A DNA stretch of 64,000 bases from Galeruca laticollis (lineage: Eukaryota; Arthropoda; Insecta; Coleoptera; Chrysomelidae): contig OY998176.1 in NCBI GenBank assembly GCA_963921935.1, positions 140,164,305 to 140,228,304 of the forward strand. Direction: 5' to 3'. This document shows, in pieces, positions 1-12,171 of this stretch. The notes under the pieces were generated by a model, which saw only the letters and a list, made by a program, of their open reading frames with translations, ran no database searches and was not told the origin of the DNA. A program made the position numbers and the translations under genes. Within the stretch, counting starts at the first letter, position 1. Every line of letters starts with the position of its first letter.

Positions 1-1340
1 CGTAATGAGAGGACGCCGACAGAGCCGAAGAGAATATTTTCTGTGGAATTAATTATAACAGTAACATGGAATATGTTTTTCGACTTGAAGCAAACAAATG
101 TTTGAAAAGGTAGAAACTCTTCCATTAAAGAAACGTTGTCAGTTGGAAGTTGTGCTGTAAGAAATTGAGTTTATGGGGTTTTAAGTTGATTTCATGTAGA
201 TGGAAATTTTGTGAATAAAATTCAAATGCCATGTTCTTATTTCTATTTGCAAAGATACATATTTATGTTGATAGAAAAACCTCTAACGAGTTGAATTGTG
301 CGAATAATGGAAGAAGACAGGTGTGCAGAAAATTCTTAAATAACAGCTTGGTTCCAAAAATTCGATGTTCTAATTTCTACATATTCATACGAATGTCTAT
401 GTCTTCTCAAATATAATATGCCTCCCGTTGTATCAAATCGCAAAATCGATGAAAACTGAATGGACATATTATATGCATGCCTAATAGTATACGAGAAAGA
501 ACAATTCTTTTTAATTGAACTTTTCACAGAATCAGCCAAAAAAGTGCAATCAAAACAAATCATTTCCCTGTATGCCAGAACCCAAATCAAAACTAAAACA
601 TGTTTTTTGGCAGCAGTTTTACAAGCTGCAGATATAAATGCTGTCGAAAACGAAGCTTGTTTCCAAAATTAATTGTTGAATTAAAAGAGCATGAATAAGT
701 TGGAATTGAGTTATAGGAGAATAAGTGTTTGAAGTTCATTATAAATAACGTGATTTTCAAGTAGCTGTAGATCGATTCACATTAGATAACAAGTGTGAAA
801 TTAGATAATTCAATAGATTTTAAAAATGTATAGATAGACCCATTTAAAATTCTGGTATTGAACTCACACTTTTGGGACAAGGTTTATTATTAAAACTAAA
901 ATAATGAGAAGAGTTGTTTAGAAACAAAAAACTTCTATAAAAAAATAAATTTGTTTGCGGACCTGCATTGTTTATATTTCAAAGATTCTGTAAAATATTG
1001 AGATCTGTTATTGTTTTATTACTAATTAAATATCTACAGTAACATCTGATCTCAACTTGAAATATTCCTTTTATATTATGACATGATTTTTCCATCAAAT
1101 TTGACACATACTGTGTATTTCGAAAGTATTGAATCTCATATACAATACTGAGTATTTCAAAGGCGTTGAATCTCATATACGGGGCTGGGATGAAGTATGG
1201 AACCAAGTAAATATCTTTTAAACGGAAAGGACGATATTTATGAAAATTTGCTGGTAAGTGCAATGGAAGAAAATGCATGTGATGTACTATTATTTGTTAT
1301 TAATTTACATCCGGTTTAACCGGAAATGCCATCAACTTCT
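1..1340. other. AT-rich stretch, no gene recognised
   Basis: Only short ORFs with no recognisable motif or codon bias are present on either strand. The stretch could be intron, intergenic DNA or old transposon DNA. I see no RNA gene or structured repeat in it. Confidence 0.5.
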
Positions 1341-1344
1341 TTAA

Positions 1345-2355
1345 TTTAAATGGGACACCCTATATATTTTCACAGATTTTGAAAGAGCTTCTTATTTTGA
1401 ATTCATACATACTGAGTTTAGTGTAACAAAAAATGTAGAAACGAGGAATAAAGCACTTCAATCAATCTCCTTTGAGTTTTTTGCATAAGAGCAAAAAAAC
1501 TATTTAGATAAAGTAATTGATGTTGTTTGTATGCATAGTAATAAATAAACGAGTATAGTTTAGTACGTCTTTTGTTCTCCAAGTGTCAAATTCTAGTTAA
1601 CGGAAATAAATTTTACCCTTTAGAATGGTTCAATTAAGTGAAAAAGAGCGTAATGAAATTTTAATGATGATCGGTTATGGTGATCGTGTTAGAACTCATG
1701 AAGAAGTGTGTCATATTTTTAATAATTTGCATCCGGAGAGAAATCCTATATCACGCTCAACAGTAACTAGAACATTACAACGTTTCAATCCAACTGAGAT
1801 GGTGAGAAATTTGCTAAAACCTGGAAGACCGCGGACTGCAACGAACGAAACTGTTAAACAAAATATTGCAATTGATTTAGAAGAATCACCTCAAACTTCG
1901 ACCACAAATTTGGCACTAAACCATGGTATCAGTCGACGTTCTGTAGGAAAGATATTAAAAAGTGAAAAATATCATCCGTATAAGGTACAGTTCTTTCAAG
2001 AATTGTCAGACGATGATTTTGACCGACGGTTGGAATTTTGCGAACGGCTAATTGACATCTGTAATGTCGACGAAAATTTTGCTTCTAGGATGGTTTTTTC
2101 CGATGAGGCAACTTTTCGTTTAAATGGAACAGTAATCGCCATAACTCAAGGTATTGGTCAAATGAAATTCCTCATTTGATTCATGAAGCACATACACAAA
2201 AGTTAAATATTTGGATGAGAATTGTCGAAAATAAGCTTAAAGGCCCATTTTTCATCGACGGACACTTGAATGTTGACCAGTATTTGGATCTACTAAATAA
2301 CGAAATTATACCTGCACTTCAACAGAAAGAGCAATTACCACAAAATGCTTGGTTG
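1345..2355 (+). mobile_element. Truncated mariner-relative (DUF4817-like) DNA transposon
   Basis: This is the left part of an IS630-Tc1-mariner superfamily element. About 280 bp of noncoding DNA, starting near a GGGACACCC motif around 1351, leads into a transposase ORF. The right end is missing: homology to the related protein encoded at 57478-58499 stops near 2355, where a piece of different, repeated DNA takes over. No right terminal inverted repeat can be seen, so the left boundary is approximate. Confidence 0.6.
1625..2355 (+). pseudogene. Mariner-relative transposase, frameshifted and 3'-truncated
   Basis: It starts with an ATG and reads as an N-terminal helix-turn-helix region (residues 1-110) followed by the start of the catalytic core. 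The first catalytic Asp lies in the motif FSDEATF near 2100. The protein aligns along its length with the transposase on the minus strand at 57478-58499: both have a KSE(K/F)(Y/H)HPYK segment and an LSDDD segment. A single-base deletion near 2133 shifts the frame, and the sequence continues in frame from about 2134 to 2355. The segments that should carry the second and third catalytic residues are gone, so it cannot be active. Family membership is secure; assignment to the DD41D group is inferred from the relative. Confidence 0.75.
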
Positions 2356-2690
2356 GCTAACACCACGCAGAATATTGAACTACATCCTTCGAAAACCATG
2401 ACGTCGATCGGCCATTTTTCCGATACGGACATCTGTGGTGATTCGCAACTGATAGCGGAAGGGCATAGTACACTGACGCGTTTCGACCTTCTTGGGTCTC
2501 CTCAAGAGTGCTGTAATGCCATCCAGTTCAGAGTCTCTAATCCGGAATGAAAATTACGTTCTCCGACAACTTCTACTTGGCTCGTGTAGTTACACAAGCG
2601 AGAAGTAGTCAGCTGGCGCCATCTTCACTTTCAGTTGCGAACCAACACCTCAGATAACTTTGACCGTATTAGTCGTATGAAATAAAATGA
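2356..2690. repeat. Foreign segment replacing the transposon's 3' part
   Basis: Immediately after the transposase homology ends, about 95 bp (2356-2450) match 2826-2922 closely in the same orientation. The shared core runs from CCACGCAGAATATTGAA to a CGATACGGA(C/T)ATCTGTGG box. The matched piece belongs to the end of the RTE-like coding stretch on the minus strand. The remaining 240 bp hold nothing I recognise. Confidence 0.5.
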
Positions 2691-2825
2691 ATATCATTTC
2701 ATAAAATACGAGGTGTCTATATGAAACATAAATTTCGATTTTCCACTACACCTGCTTTTAGTCGAAATTTCAATAATTTCGACGTATTGGTCTGACCGTT
2801 CTTCGAAGGGAAAAACAACCACTTT

Positions 2826-4140
2826 TCTGGCGAATACCACGCAGAATATTGAATTACATCCCCTTCGAAAACCATGACGTCGATCGGCCATTTTGCCGAT
2901 ACGGATATCTGTGGATTCTATCACAATCTATCCTTGGTTCTTGTTTTGGTTTTTTATTAATAGCTATTTTTATTTCTGTTATGAGAAGGATATGGTCTAT
3001 TGGGACGTCGGCTCCAAGGTATGTACATGTTCTTATTACTGATGTTTCGTATCGTTTGTTGATCAATATGAAGTATATTTGGTTTTCTAATTATATCTTC
3101 GGGACAGTCTCCTGGGGCTCTCCATATGTAGGGACGCCTGGGTGGTAGCCTGAACCAAGTGTTGTTTTCATGTGCTCCTCTTGAGAAAAGTGGTGTAAGC
3201 GCCTACCTCGTTCGTTCCTGTCTCCCAATCCATAAGGGTCTACTAGTTCATCTGGTATGCCATTTCCCACTTTAGCGTTAAAGTCGCCTAGTATGAGGTT
3301 TATTTCGTGTTTTTTTAATGTTTTTATGGATTAGTTGTCTCAGTTCTTCATAGAATTCTCCAACTTCGTCTTCTGATTCCTTTGCGGTGGAGGCGTGTAC
3401 TTGTATTATGTTAATATTAACTGGATTTGCTTTCAATGTAAGTAATGCCATGCCATCGGAGTGTGGCATAAAGTTAATTACACTCGGAGATAGCTTTTCA
3501 GGAATTATTATTCCAACTCCTTCCCGATCATTTCTGTCTTGATTTCCTGAATAGAAAAATACTTTTCCTTGTGGTATACATTTTCCAGCGTCTGGTCACC
3601 ATGTCTCTGCTACCCCAAGGATATCTTCTTGCAACCTGTCCATTTCTTGTATTACATTAGCCAACTTCCCAGCTTCATATGGACTTTGTACGTTCCATGT
3701 AGCCATTTTGATCTTTCTCGTAGATATACTCTGACCACTTTTTTATCATTTAACACTGTTCCCCCCGGAGATCCAATTGGGGAACTATTTTTACCTGCCG
3801 AAAATTTCGAGTTGAATGAGGTCATTTTGGTTCTCTTGGGATATCTATCTTACAGATCCTTAATACGGTGGTTTCCCGCTGCCTTCCGTATTCTTATGCC
3901 GTTGACTAATTTTTTGGTTCATCCGCCTTTAGAGCCAGTTTCCCAACCCTAGGTCAGCCCTTCCATCCATTCGTTCCTCCACCCGTTGGCCAGTAAATGG
4001 GGGATTGCTTATACCGGTAATCATTCGGTCTTCAGAGCCTCCTTAGTTATCTAACAGGGAGCTTCACTCGAAGGTGAGGTTGACATTTGAATAGGAGAGG
4101 CTATATTAGGCGCATCCTACCCCTAACTTACCTACTCACT
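2826..4140 (-). mobile_element. 5' part of an RTE-like non-LTR retrotransposon
   Basis: Read on the minus strand, about 420 bp of untranslated DNA (4140-3720) precede an apurinic-type endonuclease ORF. Nothing after the endonuclease is recognisable as reverse transcriptase, so only the 5' portion is present. That is unusual, because most non-LTR copies are truncated at the 5' end. The 5' boundary near 4140 is a guess from where protein-linked conservation fades. Confidence 0.6.
2850..3705 (-). pseudogene. RTE-type endonuclease domain (decayed)
   Basis: An exonuclease-endonuclease-phosphatase fold protein that would nick target DNA for target-primed reverse transcription. In order on the minus strand: an N-terminal MATWNVQSPYEAGKL start at 3705; an ETW motif followed directly by an in-frame stop near 3600; a GVGIII box; the INIIQVHAST strand with an EEL helix (3278-3469); then, after a frameshift near 3290, a GDFNAKVGNG catalytic motif. 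Further on are a Y-x-L-G-x-R-N-E-R-G region and a DHIL motif near 2980. At least one nonsense codon and one frameshift inactivate it. The minus-strand reading explains this locus better than the plus-strand ORF at 3569-3952. Confidence 0.75.
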
Positions 4141-4330
4141 ACTTAACTTAAGTTATTTGGAATACATATCATACTAATTTTTTTTGGTTTACGATGTTTT
4201 TGATGATTAAAATTAATAATCACTAACATTTGAGATTCGCTTTTAATTAATAAAGATTTAATGGTCTGCTCATGGTTAATTGTCAGAAACTAGTTTTTAA
4301 TAGACGTTTTTACATAAGATAATATATTTT

Positions 4331-4510
4331 CATGCGGCGGAACGCATTTCTAATGAGAGATGTCCTGATCGCCCTATATCGAGGACTTATTTGAGGAAGC
4401 TTTTTCACAAGTTTCATCAAACCGGTAGTGTTCATGCTGCCAAACAATCGGGTCAACCAAATATTGGTATTGATAAACAAATTGATATAGTTGCAGAAAT
4501 TGTAGTCAAC
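4331..4510 (+). pseudogene. Mariner-relative transposase N-terminal fragment
   Basis: A 60-codon open stretch without an ATG. It matches the N-terminal DNA-binding region of the transposase at 57478-58499: both share an AER-N-ER-PDR-ISRTYLR core, a TGSV segment, a K-SG-P turn and an IDIVAE helix. Homology ends abruptly on both sides, so only this fragment survived. It belongs to the same DD41D-like family as the complete element near 57-59 kb and is not the same subfamily as the copy at 1625. Confidence 0.7.
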
Positions 4511-5148
4511 CTCAGATTAACAAATGAAATAGATATGTTTGTTTTGACTTTTACCTGCCCCAAAAATTGAGTCACATTCTAAGCTCACGTGCGGGACACT
4601 TCCACTGTTTTGCCATATTTACAAATCCTCTAGAGATGCAGGAAAAATGAAATTATAAATTTTTTTGAAAATTTGTTAAAAAGTTATGCAATTAAAGAAA
4701 AGTCATTATAATTTATGCATTTTAGTCGCTGCATTTAAAATTAATAAATAATACTTGGATTTTATATAATAAAGGCATATTCTTATATAAATTTTAAACA
4801 AGTATTTGTTGTTACTAAAAGTGGCAACATTGCTGAAAATTTCAGTACCTGCTTTGTTTGTCTAGTATAAACTATTTAGTAGTTTTGTCTTTGTTCGGTT
4901 ACGATATGAAGAGAGATGCAAATATCGCCAGAGCGTTCTCGACTAAGACTTCTGTTGGATTGTAGTATTATAGTAAATACTGTCAAACTTGGTTTGTTTA
5001 TTACAAAGATCAAAGATTATTGGTTTATTACGAGCTCCATTAGGACTAGCAAGTAAAAGTTGAGTTCTTTCGATGTTATGTGTGTTTTTAAAGACTTTTA
5101 GTGACAAAATTTGGTTTTAAGTTAATTAATTTAGTGTTTTTTATTATC

Positions 5149-5513
5149 ATGCTTCGTCAGTGCCAAATCTGTCGGAAAAACGACCGAAATTACCCCGAAC
5201 TCTCATTTCACAGGTATGTGAATATTTGAACGGCTATCCAGTGGCGGCGACTTTCATCATTCATTTCAATAATATTTAAAATGTTCTTTAATTATAAGAA
5301 GCAAATTTATATTTGGCGTTGTTTTATTCTAGTATTCCCACCAATTTGGAAAAAATAAGAATTTGGTTTCCTTTACTGGATCTAAGCAAGACTCATGATC
5401 TACCAAAACGACCTGTAATTTGTTCGGAGCATTTAAAGCAATCTGGTTTTATATATAAGAGTAGTGGCCGTAAGTTTCTGAACAAAGTTGCTCTTCCCAT
5501 GTCAGTTTTTTAA
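5149..5513 (+). CDS. THAP-type zinc-finger protein, two exons (join 5149-5213, 5333-5513)
   Basis: Exon 1 codes 21 residues with a C-x2-C pair (CQIC). A consensus donor (GTATGTG) at 5214 and an acceptor (TTTTATTCTAG) ending at 5332 join it in phase to exon 2. Exon 2 supplies the conserved Trp (IRIWF), the second pair C-x2-H (CSEH) and the C-terminal box resembling the AVPT signature (VALP). That is the full C2CH order of a THAP DNA-binding domain of about 80 residues. The spliced ORF is 81 codons plus a stop and contains nothing beyond the THAP domain. It is therefore either a DNA-binding-only relic of a P-like transposase or a domesticated fragment. No lesions are seen. Splicing is predicted, not observed. 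Confidence 0.6.
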
Positions 5514-5860
5514 TTTAATACACCAGATGTAATGTAAGTACCTACGCATTTTCTTGGTACAATGGGCCCTTAAAGTAATGCCCAAAATAAAAAAGACACT
5601 GTCCTGATAAACAAAATTTCCTTTTAATATAATAAGTTCTTTTCATTACAGCTGATAAAGCGGCCATAAAAGACAAATTTTAAACAGATTATTAATTATA
5701 AGTCATTACTTTATTTGGCGACTGGTGACACTCTGGGCTGTCTAGATAACTATAGTTCAGTTCCAATATAGTAGGCACCAAACTAAACTAAACTATAATT
5801 GTTCTTGGTTCAAAGCAATATTTCTGAAAATGTAGCAAATTATATTTGCCGCTCGCTTGA
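5514..5860. other. Noncoding, nothing recognised
   Basis: Sequence directly downstream of the THAP ORF. I see no polymerase or transposase motif here that would attach the THAP domain to a longer transposase. Confidence 0.4.
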
Positions 5861-5864
5861 TTTG

Positions 5865-6850
5865 AGACACTCGCCTTACGGCTCGTGCCACAAACTTCAG
5901 CACTAGTGGAAAAAGTGAACGATTTCGAAGTTGATAGGCTGCAGCGCTACCTTTTGGAATGGAAATGCAAATGTCAAATTTTAATTTGACAATCTTAACT
6001 TATCTTTGTAATGAAATTCGTTGACAAATACTAATATTACAATTAATTCTAACTTATTATCAAAAAAGATAGACCAGGCTAAACAATCAAAATTATTCAA
6101 ATTTTATTATTAACTGTACCTACGTGTAACTAATTTTTCGGTCGTGCCACAAACTTCTGCGCCCGTGCAAAAAGTGAACGATATAGAAGTTGATATGCTG
6201 ACCTGGTGGAAAGGAAATCTCAATGTCAAAACCCCTTTTGACAATCTAATATTAATATTTATAATGAATTTCGGTGACAGATATTAATATTAGAAGTAAT
6301 TGAAACTTATTATTAAAAAAAGATACACCAGGCATAATAATTCAAAATTGTTAAAATTTCACAATTAACTATACCTAAGTTTAACTGTTTTTCATTTTTT
6401 AAATCCTTGCAGTTCAACGATTAAATAAAATACCTATATAAGTTACTTTTTGCTTTCATTAAGAAATTTGGTCGTAGAAAAAATATTGTGTACAATTCGT
6501 ATGCAAGGCACTTTTTGCACTCCCTTGATCTGCAGCACTCGCCTTACGGCTCGTGGCACAATCATTTGTGCTCCTGGAAAAAGTAAATGATATAGAAGTT
6601 GATATGCTGCAACGCCCCCTGGTGGAAAGTTACAATAAAAATGATAGGAAATACAAATTATGCGAACAAAAATACATACATGTGCCCATTTTGAGGGGGA
6701 TCGGTTGAACGGTGTAGAATTTGATATGCTGCAGCGCTACCTGGTGAGAAATTACAACAAAGAGAATAGTGTAAAAACCTTCTCCGTGAAAAAATACATA
6801 TACATGCCAATTTTCATGATGATCTATTAAACGGTGTTGGAGTGAAGAGC
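5865..6850 (+). repeat. Diverged tandem repeats (about 260-400 bp steps)
   Basis: A block recurs near 5870-6130, 6140-6400, 6520-6640 and 6700-6760. Each begins around CACTCGCCTTACGGCTCGTG or a related GTCGTGCCACAAACTTC box, then AAAAAGTGAACGAT, then GAAGTTGATATGCTG and a C-CCTGGTGGAAA box. The first two copies also share a downstream tail including GATA-ACCAGGC. Copies are diverged and partly shortened. The array carries no ORF; it could be an old satellite or the noncoding ends of an unknown element. Confidence 0.65.
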
Positions 6851-6899
6851 GAACATGTATATACAAACATTCATTTTTGTATATATATAGATTAGATAT

Positions 6900-7880
6900 G
6901 TAGATTAATTACATTAAATTAATTAAAATCAACAAACTTCAATTTCATCAAATGAAATATTGATACACACCAAAATTCCAATAATATAATTTTAAATCTG
7001 TTGTTTTGAAATAGATTTCGTACGCCTATGCTTTGACGATGACGGGATGTATCCACAATACAATCCCCACTTTTTGTAATTCATTCATGATTTGACTACT
7101 GGCGATTATAATTGTTGGTCGCAAAAATAAACGTGTTTATGAATGAGTAGCCCTCTCTATGTATATTATTACTCTAAGTAGTGAAACCTTCTTCTTCCAC
7201 AGCCCAAGTAGCGTCTACTTTTCTAATTATAATTAAGAGTCAACCCACTAAATAATATATACAAAAAATTTGTTATTATAACAACTTAATAGTTTATATC
7301 ACAAATGTACAACGAGCATAGCTTGATAAAATTGGAACTAATACTGTCCAAAGACAAGTAGAATGAATAAATAATACATTACATATGGATAATACAAAAT
7401 ATTAAGTAGAATATGCCCTGTGATACGTGTATGCATGATATGTACATCACAACGGAACTTAATTTTGTTATATAAATATGGTGGTTATCTGTTCATTACG
7501 ATTTTGTGACAGAGTGTTACCATAATATGTAAAAGCCTTCTCTTTGCCATGCTTAACCAATTATCGTCCCTCAATTTATGGCTTATCCTCTGAAATTTCC
7601 GTACTCCATATATAGACATATAAAATTTAGTGTACTCTGGATATGCCGAAAATCAATATTATGTTGTTGGGGATAGACAGTTTTCAAGTTAGTACATGCT
7701 CGTTTCAAACATTTATAATACTTCAGCTTTGAATTTTAAATCAGTATCCAGCTAGAGAACTAGTTTTATATCTACAGACTGTGAAAATGTACCTTCAATT
7801 GATAATGATATGTGTTTTATTATTATTAATTATTATTATTGATAATTTTTTTTTTATAAATTGTTATTATATATTATTTT
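6900..7880. other. AT-rich noncoding stretch
   Basis: No ORF with recognisable motifs and no clear repeat structure was found in this stretch. Confidence 0.4.
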
Positions 7881-7949
7881 ATAAGATGAAGTCGAGACTT
7901 ACCTTCGGCCGCTCTTTATAGGTTTAATTTTAATTTATAATTTTATTTT

Positions 7950-8618
7950 ATGCATTTATTTAGTTTAGATAAATGGGCTATAAAATCAGAGCCAGTTAAA
8001 TTACTGGGCATTCATTTGGACACAAATTTAAGTTGGTCACCTCATGTTGACTACCTTTGTTCAAAATTAGCGAGCCAAGTTTTTGTAATTCGTCAATTAA
8101 AATCATGTATACCAACTCATTTGTTAAAATCCGTATATTATTCACTGTTTCATAGCAATTTAACTTATGGTATTATGCTATGGGGTAGCAGCACATCAGT
8201 GCACAAAGTATTTGTGCTACAGAAATCTGTAGTTAGAATAATTTACAATGCACCAAGAAACACTAATTGTAAAACAATATTCAAAAAACTTGAAATATTG
8301 CCGCTTCCGTGCTTGTATATTTTGGAAGTGGTGATTGAAACACATAAAAATCGATATGTTCTGACTAAACATGCAGATATTCATAATTATGACACTAGAA
8401 ATAGTAAAGACATTGTCATTCTCAAGTCAAGACTGAAAACAACAAAAAATAATAAGTTGGATGTTACATTGTACAATTCATTTGTAAAATATTTTGAACA
8501 TATAAATATAAGTGATATGACGAGAGTTCAATTTAAGCATTTTGCTAAGTCATTTCTGTTGAATTATTGTTTTTATACAGTTGATGAGTTTTTGGAGGAG
8601 TTGAATACCCGGGCTTAA
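7950..8618 (+). pseudogene. C-terminal part of a non-LTR reverse transcriptase (CR1/L2/Daphne-like)
   Basis: An open stretch of 222 codons, 5'-truncated. It encodes the RT thumb and the region after it: the LLGIHLDTNLSW motif just after the catalytic core, then a TYGIMLWG box, a LQKSVVRIIYNAP helix and a long basic tail. This order is typical of apurinic-endonuclease non-LTR elements without RNase H. The palm with the YxDD site lies upstream and is missing. The ORF is open to its natural stop, so the truncation is probably the usual incomplete reverse transcription rather than decay. The clade is tentative. Confidence 0.75.
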
Positions 8619-8908
8619 TGCTTATATATTTGTTCGTTTTGTTTAATTTAATTTTTACGTTCAATTATTTCTTACCTTATTTTATATTTTAAAATTGTTA
8701 TATTTCGTCAATATTTTAACTTTATGAAATGTATGTCTGTATTTATGTCAACTTTTCACTTTCTATTATTTTGATTATATTTTAAATTTGTCACTGTACA
8801 ATTTTTAATATTTTTACTTTGTAAAATGTGTTCATATGTACTACTCACTGACTTCTAATGTACTATGTATGTGAATGGGGTCAATAAACCATCTATCTAT
8901 CTATCTAT
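8619..8908 (+). mobile_element. 3' UTR and (ATCT)n tail of the same non-LTR element
   Basis: After the RT stop, about 270 bp of A+T-rich UTR end in AATAAACC followed by four ATCT units at 8891-8907. Short simple-repeat 3' tails are typical of CR1/L2-like elements. This fixes the 3' boundary of the insertion. Confidence 0.65.
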
Positions 8909-8909
8909 G

Positions 8910-11020
8910 AAGAGTCGAAAGCATGTTGACCTCTATCTTCGACTGCTCTTTAATATTATTTGAACTTGTCTATTTATTATTTGAATTGTTTATAGCCGGA
9001 GACATGTAGACCTTTTCTCGTTGGGTTCATGGCGCATATAAATAAGTCTATTTTAACTGTGGTTTTATTAATTATTGAATTGTCAATATACTGTATATTG
9101 AGAAATTAAATGATTTTTGAAAACATATGTGTCTTAATTTACTGTTTCCAGATATTTTGAATGAATGAGGTGAGTCGATATTTCTAAATTTATAAAGGAT
9201 AGTGTATAAAATAAAAATGCAAAACACTTTACAGGAAAATAATTTTAATAAATTGTTGAGATTGAAATCGTAATTAATTTTAAACACCAAATTTTCTTGA
9301 TACCACCCCTGTATTCTTTACAGTCAGACGCATGGAGTGTTTTGAACATATCTCCACTGCGTCGGCGTGACGAAAATATACGATTTTGCTTCGTTGAAAG
9401 CGAAGATACACATTTGTGTTTACAGTCTATTTCCCACTTATGAAATGTTTATACAAATTAAATGTTCGTATGTATACGTTGAAACTATCAAGATAATATT
9501 CAAAAACAAAACCATACGATTGCATATACATATATATAAAAATAAATAGGAGTGATGCGAAATTAGTATAGTGATAGACAGAAGATGACAATGTATGCAA
9601 TAAGAAAATGGAAGCTAGACGAAATTTACATATAATGTGAACAACAATGATACAAATTAATTATTAAAAGTAAGTACATAGTTATTTATTAGTTATGATT
9701 TATGGATATCCATGTACGTAAGTTCTTATTATGCATCATAAAATACTCAGGCCTTTTAATGAAATTTCGAAATTATTTTATTGTTCACTATTTGAATGTT
9801 TTTATTTTTATTTATGTTGGAATTCCAAATTAATATTAAATTAGCACAGACCTTAATATATCCACTGTAGAAAGCTCCATATTGTTGGATGGCGTCACCT
9901 CTTTTCTTGAAGATCTCTTTAGCGAAAGAGATGCACGTTCGGAGAAACTCCCGTTCTCACAAACTGTTTAAATAGCTTATAGAATTATTATTATTGAACT
10001 TTTTTGCAAATTCACATGTCTCATTTTTTTTTATTAAAATTTATTCGGAAGCCTCTTACATAGATGCTAACCCTTTTTAGCTACCCACGCCACTTTTTTG
10101 TCGCAATCAACAACCCTCTCTTGTCATAAAATTCATAGCCTTCTATTGACACTTTCTTGCAAAATAATTGTTCGTTCGGGGAATTTTTTAGTTCTAAATG
10201 TAAATTAGTTCTTTTAATTGTCCTGGATGGTATCAACACTTATTTGTTTAATGGTATATAGTCTTAAGGGTTTCATAAAATGTTTTTTTTTCACTATTGA
10301 CAATCCCTTATATTGTTAGTTATCCCTTTTTAAGGTATTTTGATTTACATTATTTTACATAAAACTTACAATCTAAATATCAAGTATTATATATGCAAAT
10401 GTATAGTTTTCAATTTTCTAATCTTTGTGATTGTTAATCACATATAAATTCTTATTTATTTTCAAATTTCTTTTTCATAAAAATTATTCTATTCGTAACC
10501 AATAAATTTAAGTTGGCAATCAATTTAGTAATTTTTATGTTACTTCCAGTTGATTAATATTCATAATTGCAAACTCTTGTTGACACCTGACATGGCTACG
10601 TTCCGCCTGTCAATCAAATACTTTTTATTTCAAATTACCTTTTTAATTATAACCCTTTTTACTTATTACCCATAAATATTGATATTCATTTATTTATTCA
10701 AATACTAATTCCTTTTGTTTTCAGGTTTCAAATGATGCTACATGGTAATTACCTGGATGTTCATATGGCAGTGTTTTGAACAGTCTAGTAACTGTTACCA
10801 TCAACGTAATATTGGATTATTATTAAGGTAAAATTTTGTACTTATTTACATACTGCTATTACTAGAAATATCTTTATTCACTATCCTTTTTATTCCTTTT
10901 AATATAAATGCTTTTCTTCAATATTTGGTAGTATAAATGCTCACTTCATTCAATTCAATCATCTAAAACTCATAGTTTTTTTATGTAACCTTCAATTGGC
11001 CTTACCAATTTTAGATGGTT
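8910..11020. other. AT-rich noncoding stretch
   Basis: No gene or transposon motif could be recognised on either strand. Confidence 0.4.
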
Positions 11021-11022
11021 TC

Positions 11023-11023
11023 A

Positions 11024-11106
<83 letters not shown>
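11023..11106. repeat. (TA)n microsatellite
   Basis: Almost pure TA dinucleotide repeats, interrupted once near 11041. Confidence 0.95.
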
Positions 11107-11109
<3 letters not shown>

Positions 11110-11763
11110 TTAGTATTAGTGCTGGTGTAATGGTAGTAAACAAACTATTAATCAATTTCAATGAATAATGAAAATACTGTTTTACGAAGAAATTTCTTTC
11201 TTCTATTTCAGTTTGATATTGTTTTCTAATGCGTTTCTATTCATATTATTTTCATATTGCATTCCCAAAACTTCCATTTTCTATCAAAATTTTTATTGTA
11301 TACGATAAATGAAAATATTCAGTCATTGAAGCATATAGTTTTCTATTTTCAAAAGCTCAGCTTGATTTTATTACACTAAGAGCTTCAACAATCTCTTTGA
11401 GAATTCTTGCTGATGCATTAAAATTCAGAAACCAATTCATATTGGTATCAACAAGAAATTCCCGTTCTTATACATAAAATGCAGAGCAATACGTTTCAAA
11501 GTTATGACACACGAATAGGTAATATAAAGCGATGTTGAAATATTGTTCAAATAAAGTTCGCCAAGCCTTTATGCGAAGTTGGAAATGAAAAAACGATAAT
11601 GCAGCGCAGAAATATAGCCTTTGGTTTACAAGAAATAAAATTCACTCATCTCTATTGATGAATGTGTTGATTCATTTATTGGCATCATAACGGAAATACT
11701 GCTCGAGATTTTGATTTGTCCCATGGGTTGAAATGAAACGGCTTCAAAAATTATGTATTATAT

Positions 11764-11810
11764 GTATATATATATATATATATATACATATATACATATA
11801 TATAGTTAGA

Positions 11811-11880
<70 letters not shown>
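11764..11880. repeat. (TA)n microsatellite with internal unique spacer
   Basis: Two TA blocks separated by a short ACATATATACA...AGTTAGACTT spacer. A near-identical spacer (AGTTAAACTT) separates the blocks of the tract at 12077-12168, so the two tracts are probably duplicates. Confidence 0.9.
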
Positions 11881-11881
<1 letters not shown>

Positions 11882-11939
11882 TAAGTTATTTTTAGGATAG
11901 ACATATGTAATGTATAAATTGTTAATTTTTGTCATCTAT

Positions 11940-12060
11940 TTGTAGAATTATGTTCTGATGAAGGACACGATATGTCCGAAACGTAAACAAAAACAAAAAT
12001 GTTAATTAAAGCCAAAAAAACCATTTGATTTGTTTAACTAGGAACCTACAATCCCAAGAA
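11940..12060 (+). mobile_element. Possible Penelope-like 3'-end fragment
   Basis: The stretch contains TTCTGATGAAGGACACGATA followed by TGTCCGAAACGT, a short stem-loop plus CGAAACG signature. This layout is common at the ends of Penelope-like elements. No coding part accompanies it. It sits between two related (TA)n tracts. Confidence 0.35.
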
Positions 12061-12072
12061 AATTTTTTCCAA

Positions 12073-12076
<4 letters not shown>

Positions 12077-12126
<50 letters not shown>

Positions 12127-12140
12127 TATATAGTTAAACT

Positions 12141-12168
<28 letters not shown>
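12077..12168. repeat. (TA)n microsatellite
   Basis: TA tract with the AGTTAAACTT interruption. It directly abuts the left end of the Penelope-like inverted pair. Confidence 0.9.

Positions 12169-12171
<3 letters not shown>

Noticed and set aside
3569..3952. 127-residue plus-strand ORF
   Set aside because: It overlaps the minus-strand RTE endonuclease, whose motifs explain the sequence. The plus-strand ORF is a shadow.
11744..11935. ORFs made of Tyr-Ile repeats (also at 23672, 29313 and 59008)
   Set aside because: Translation of (TA)n microsatellites, which are open in both directions.
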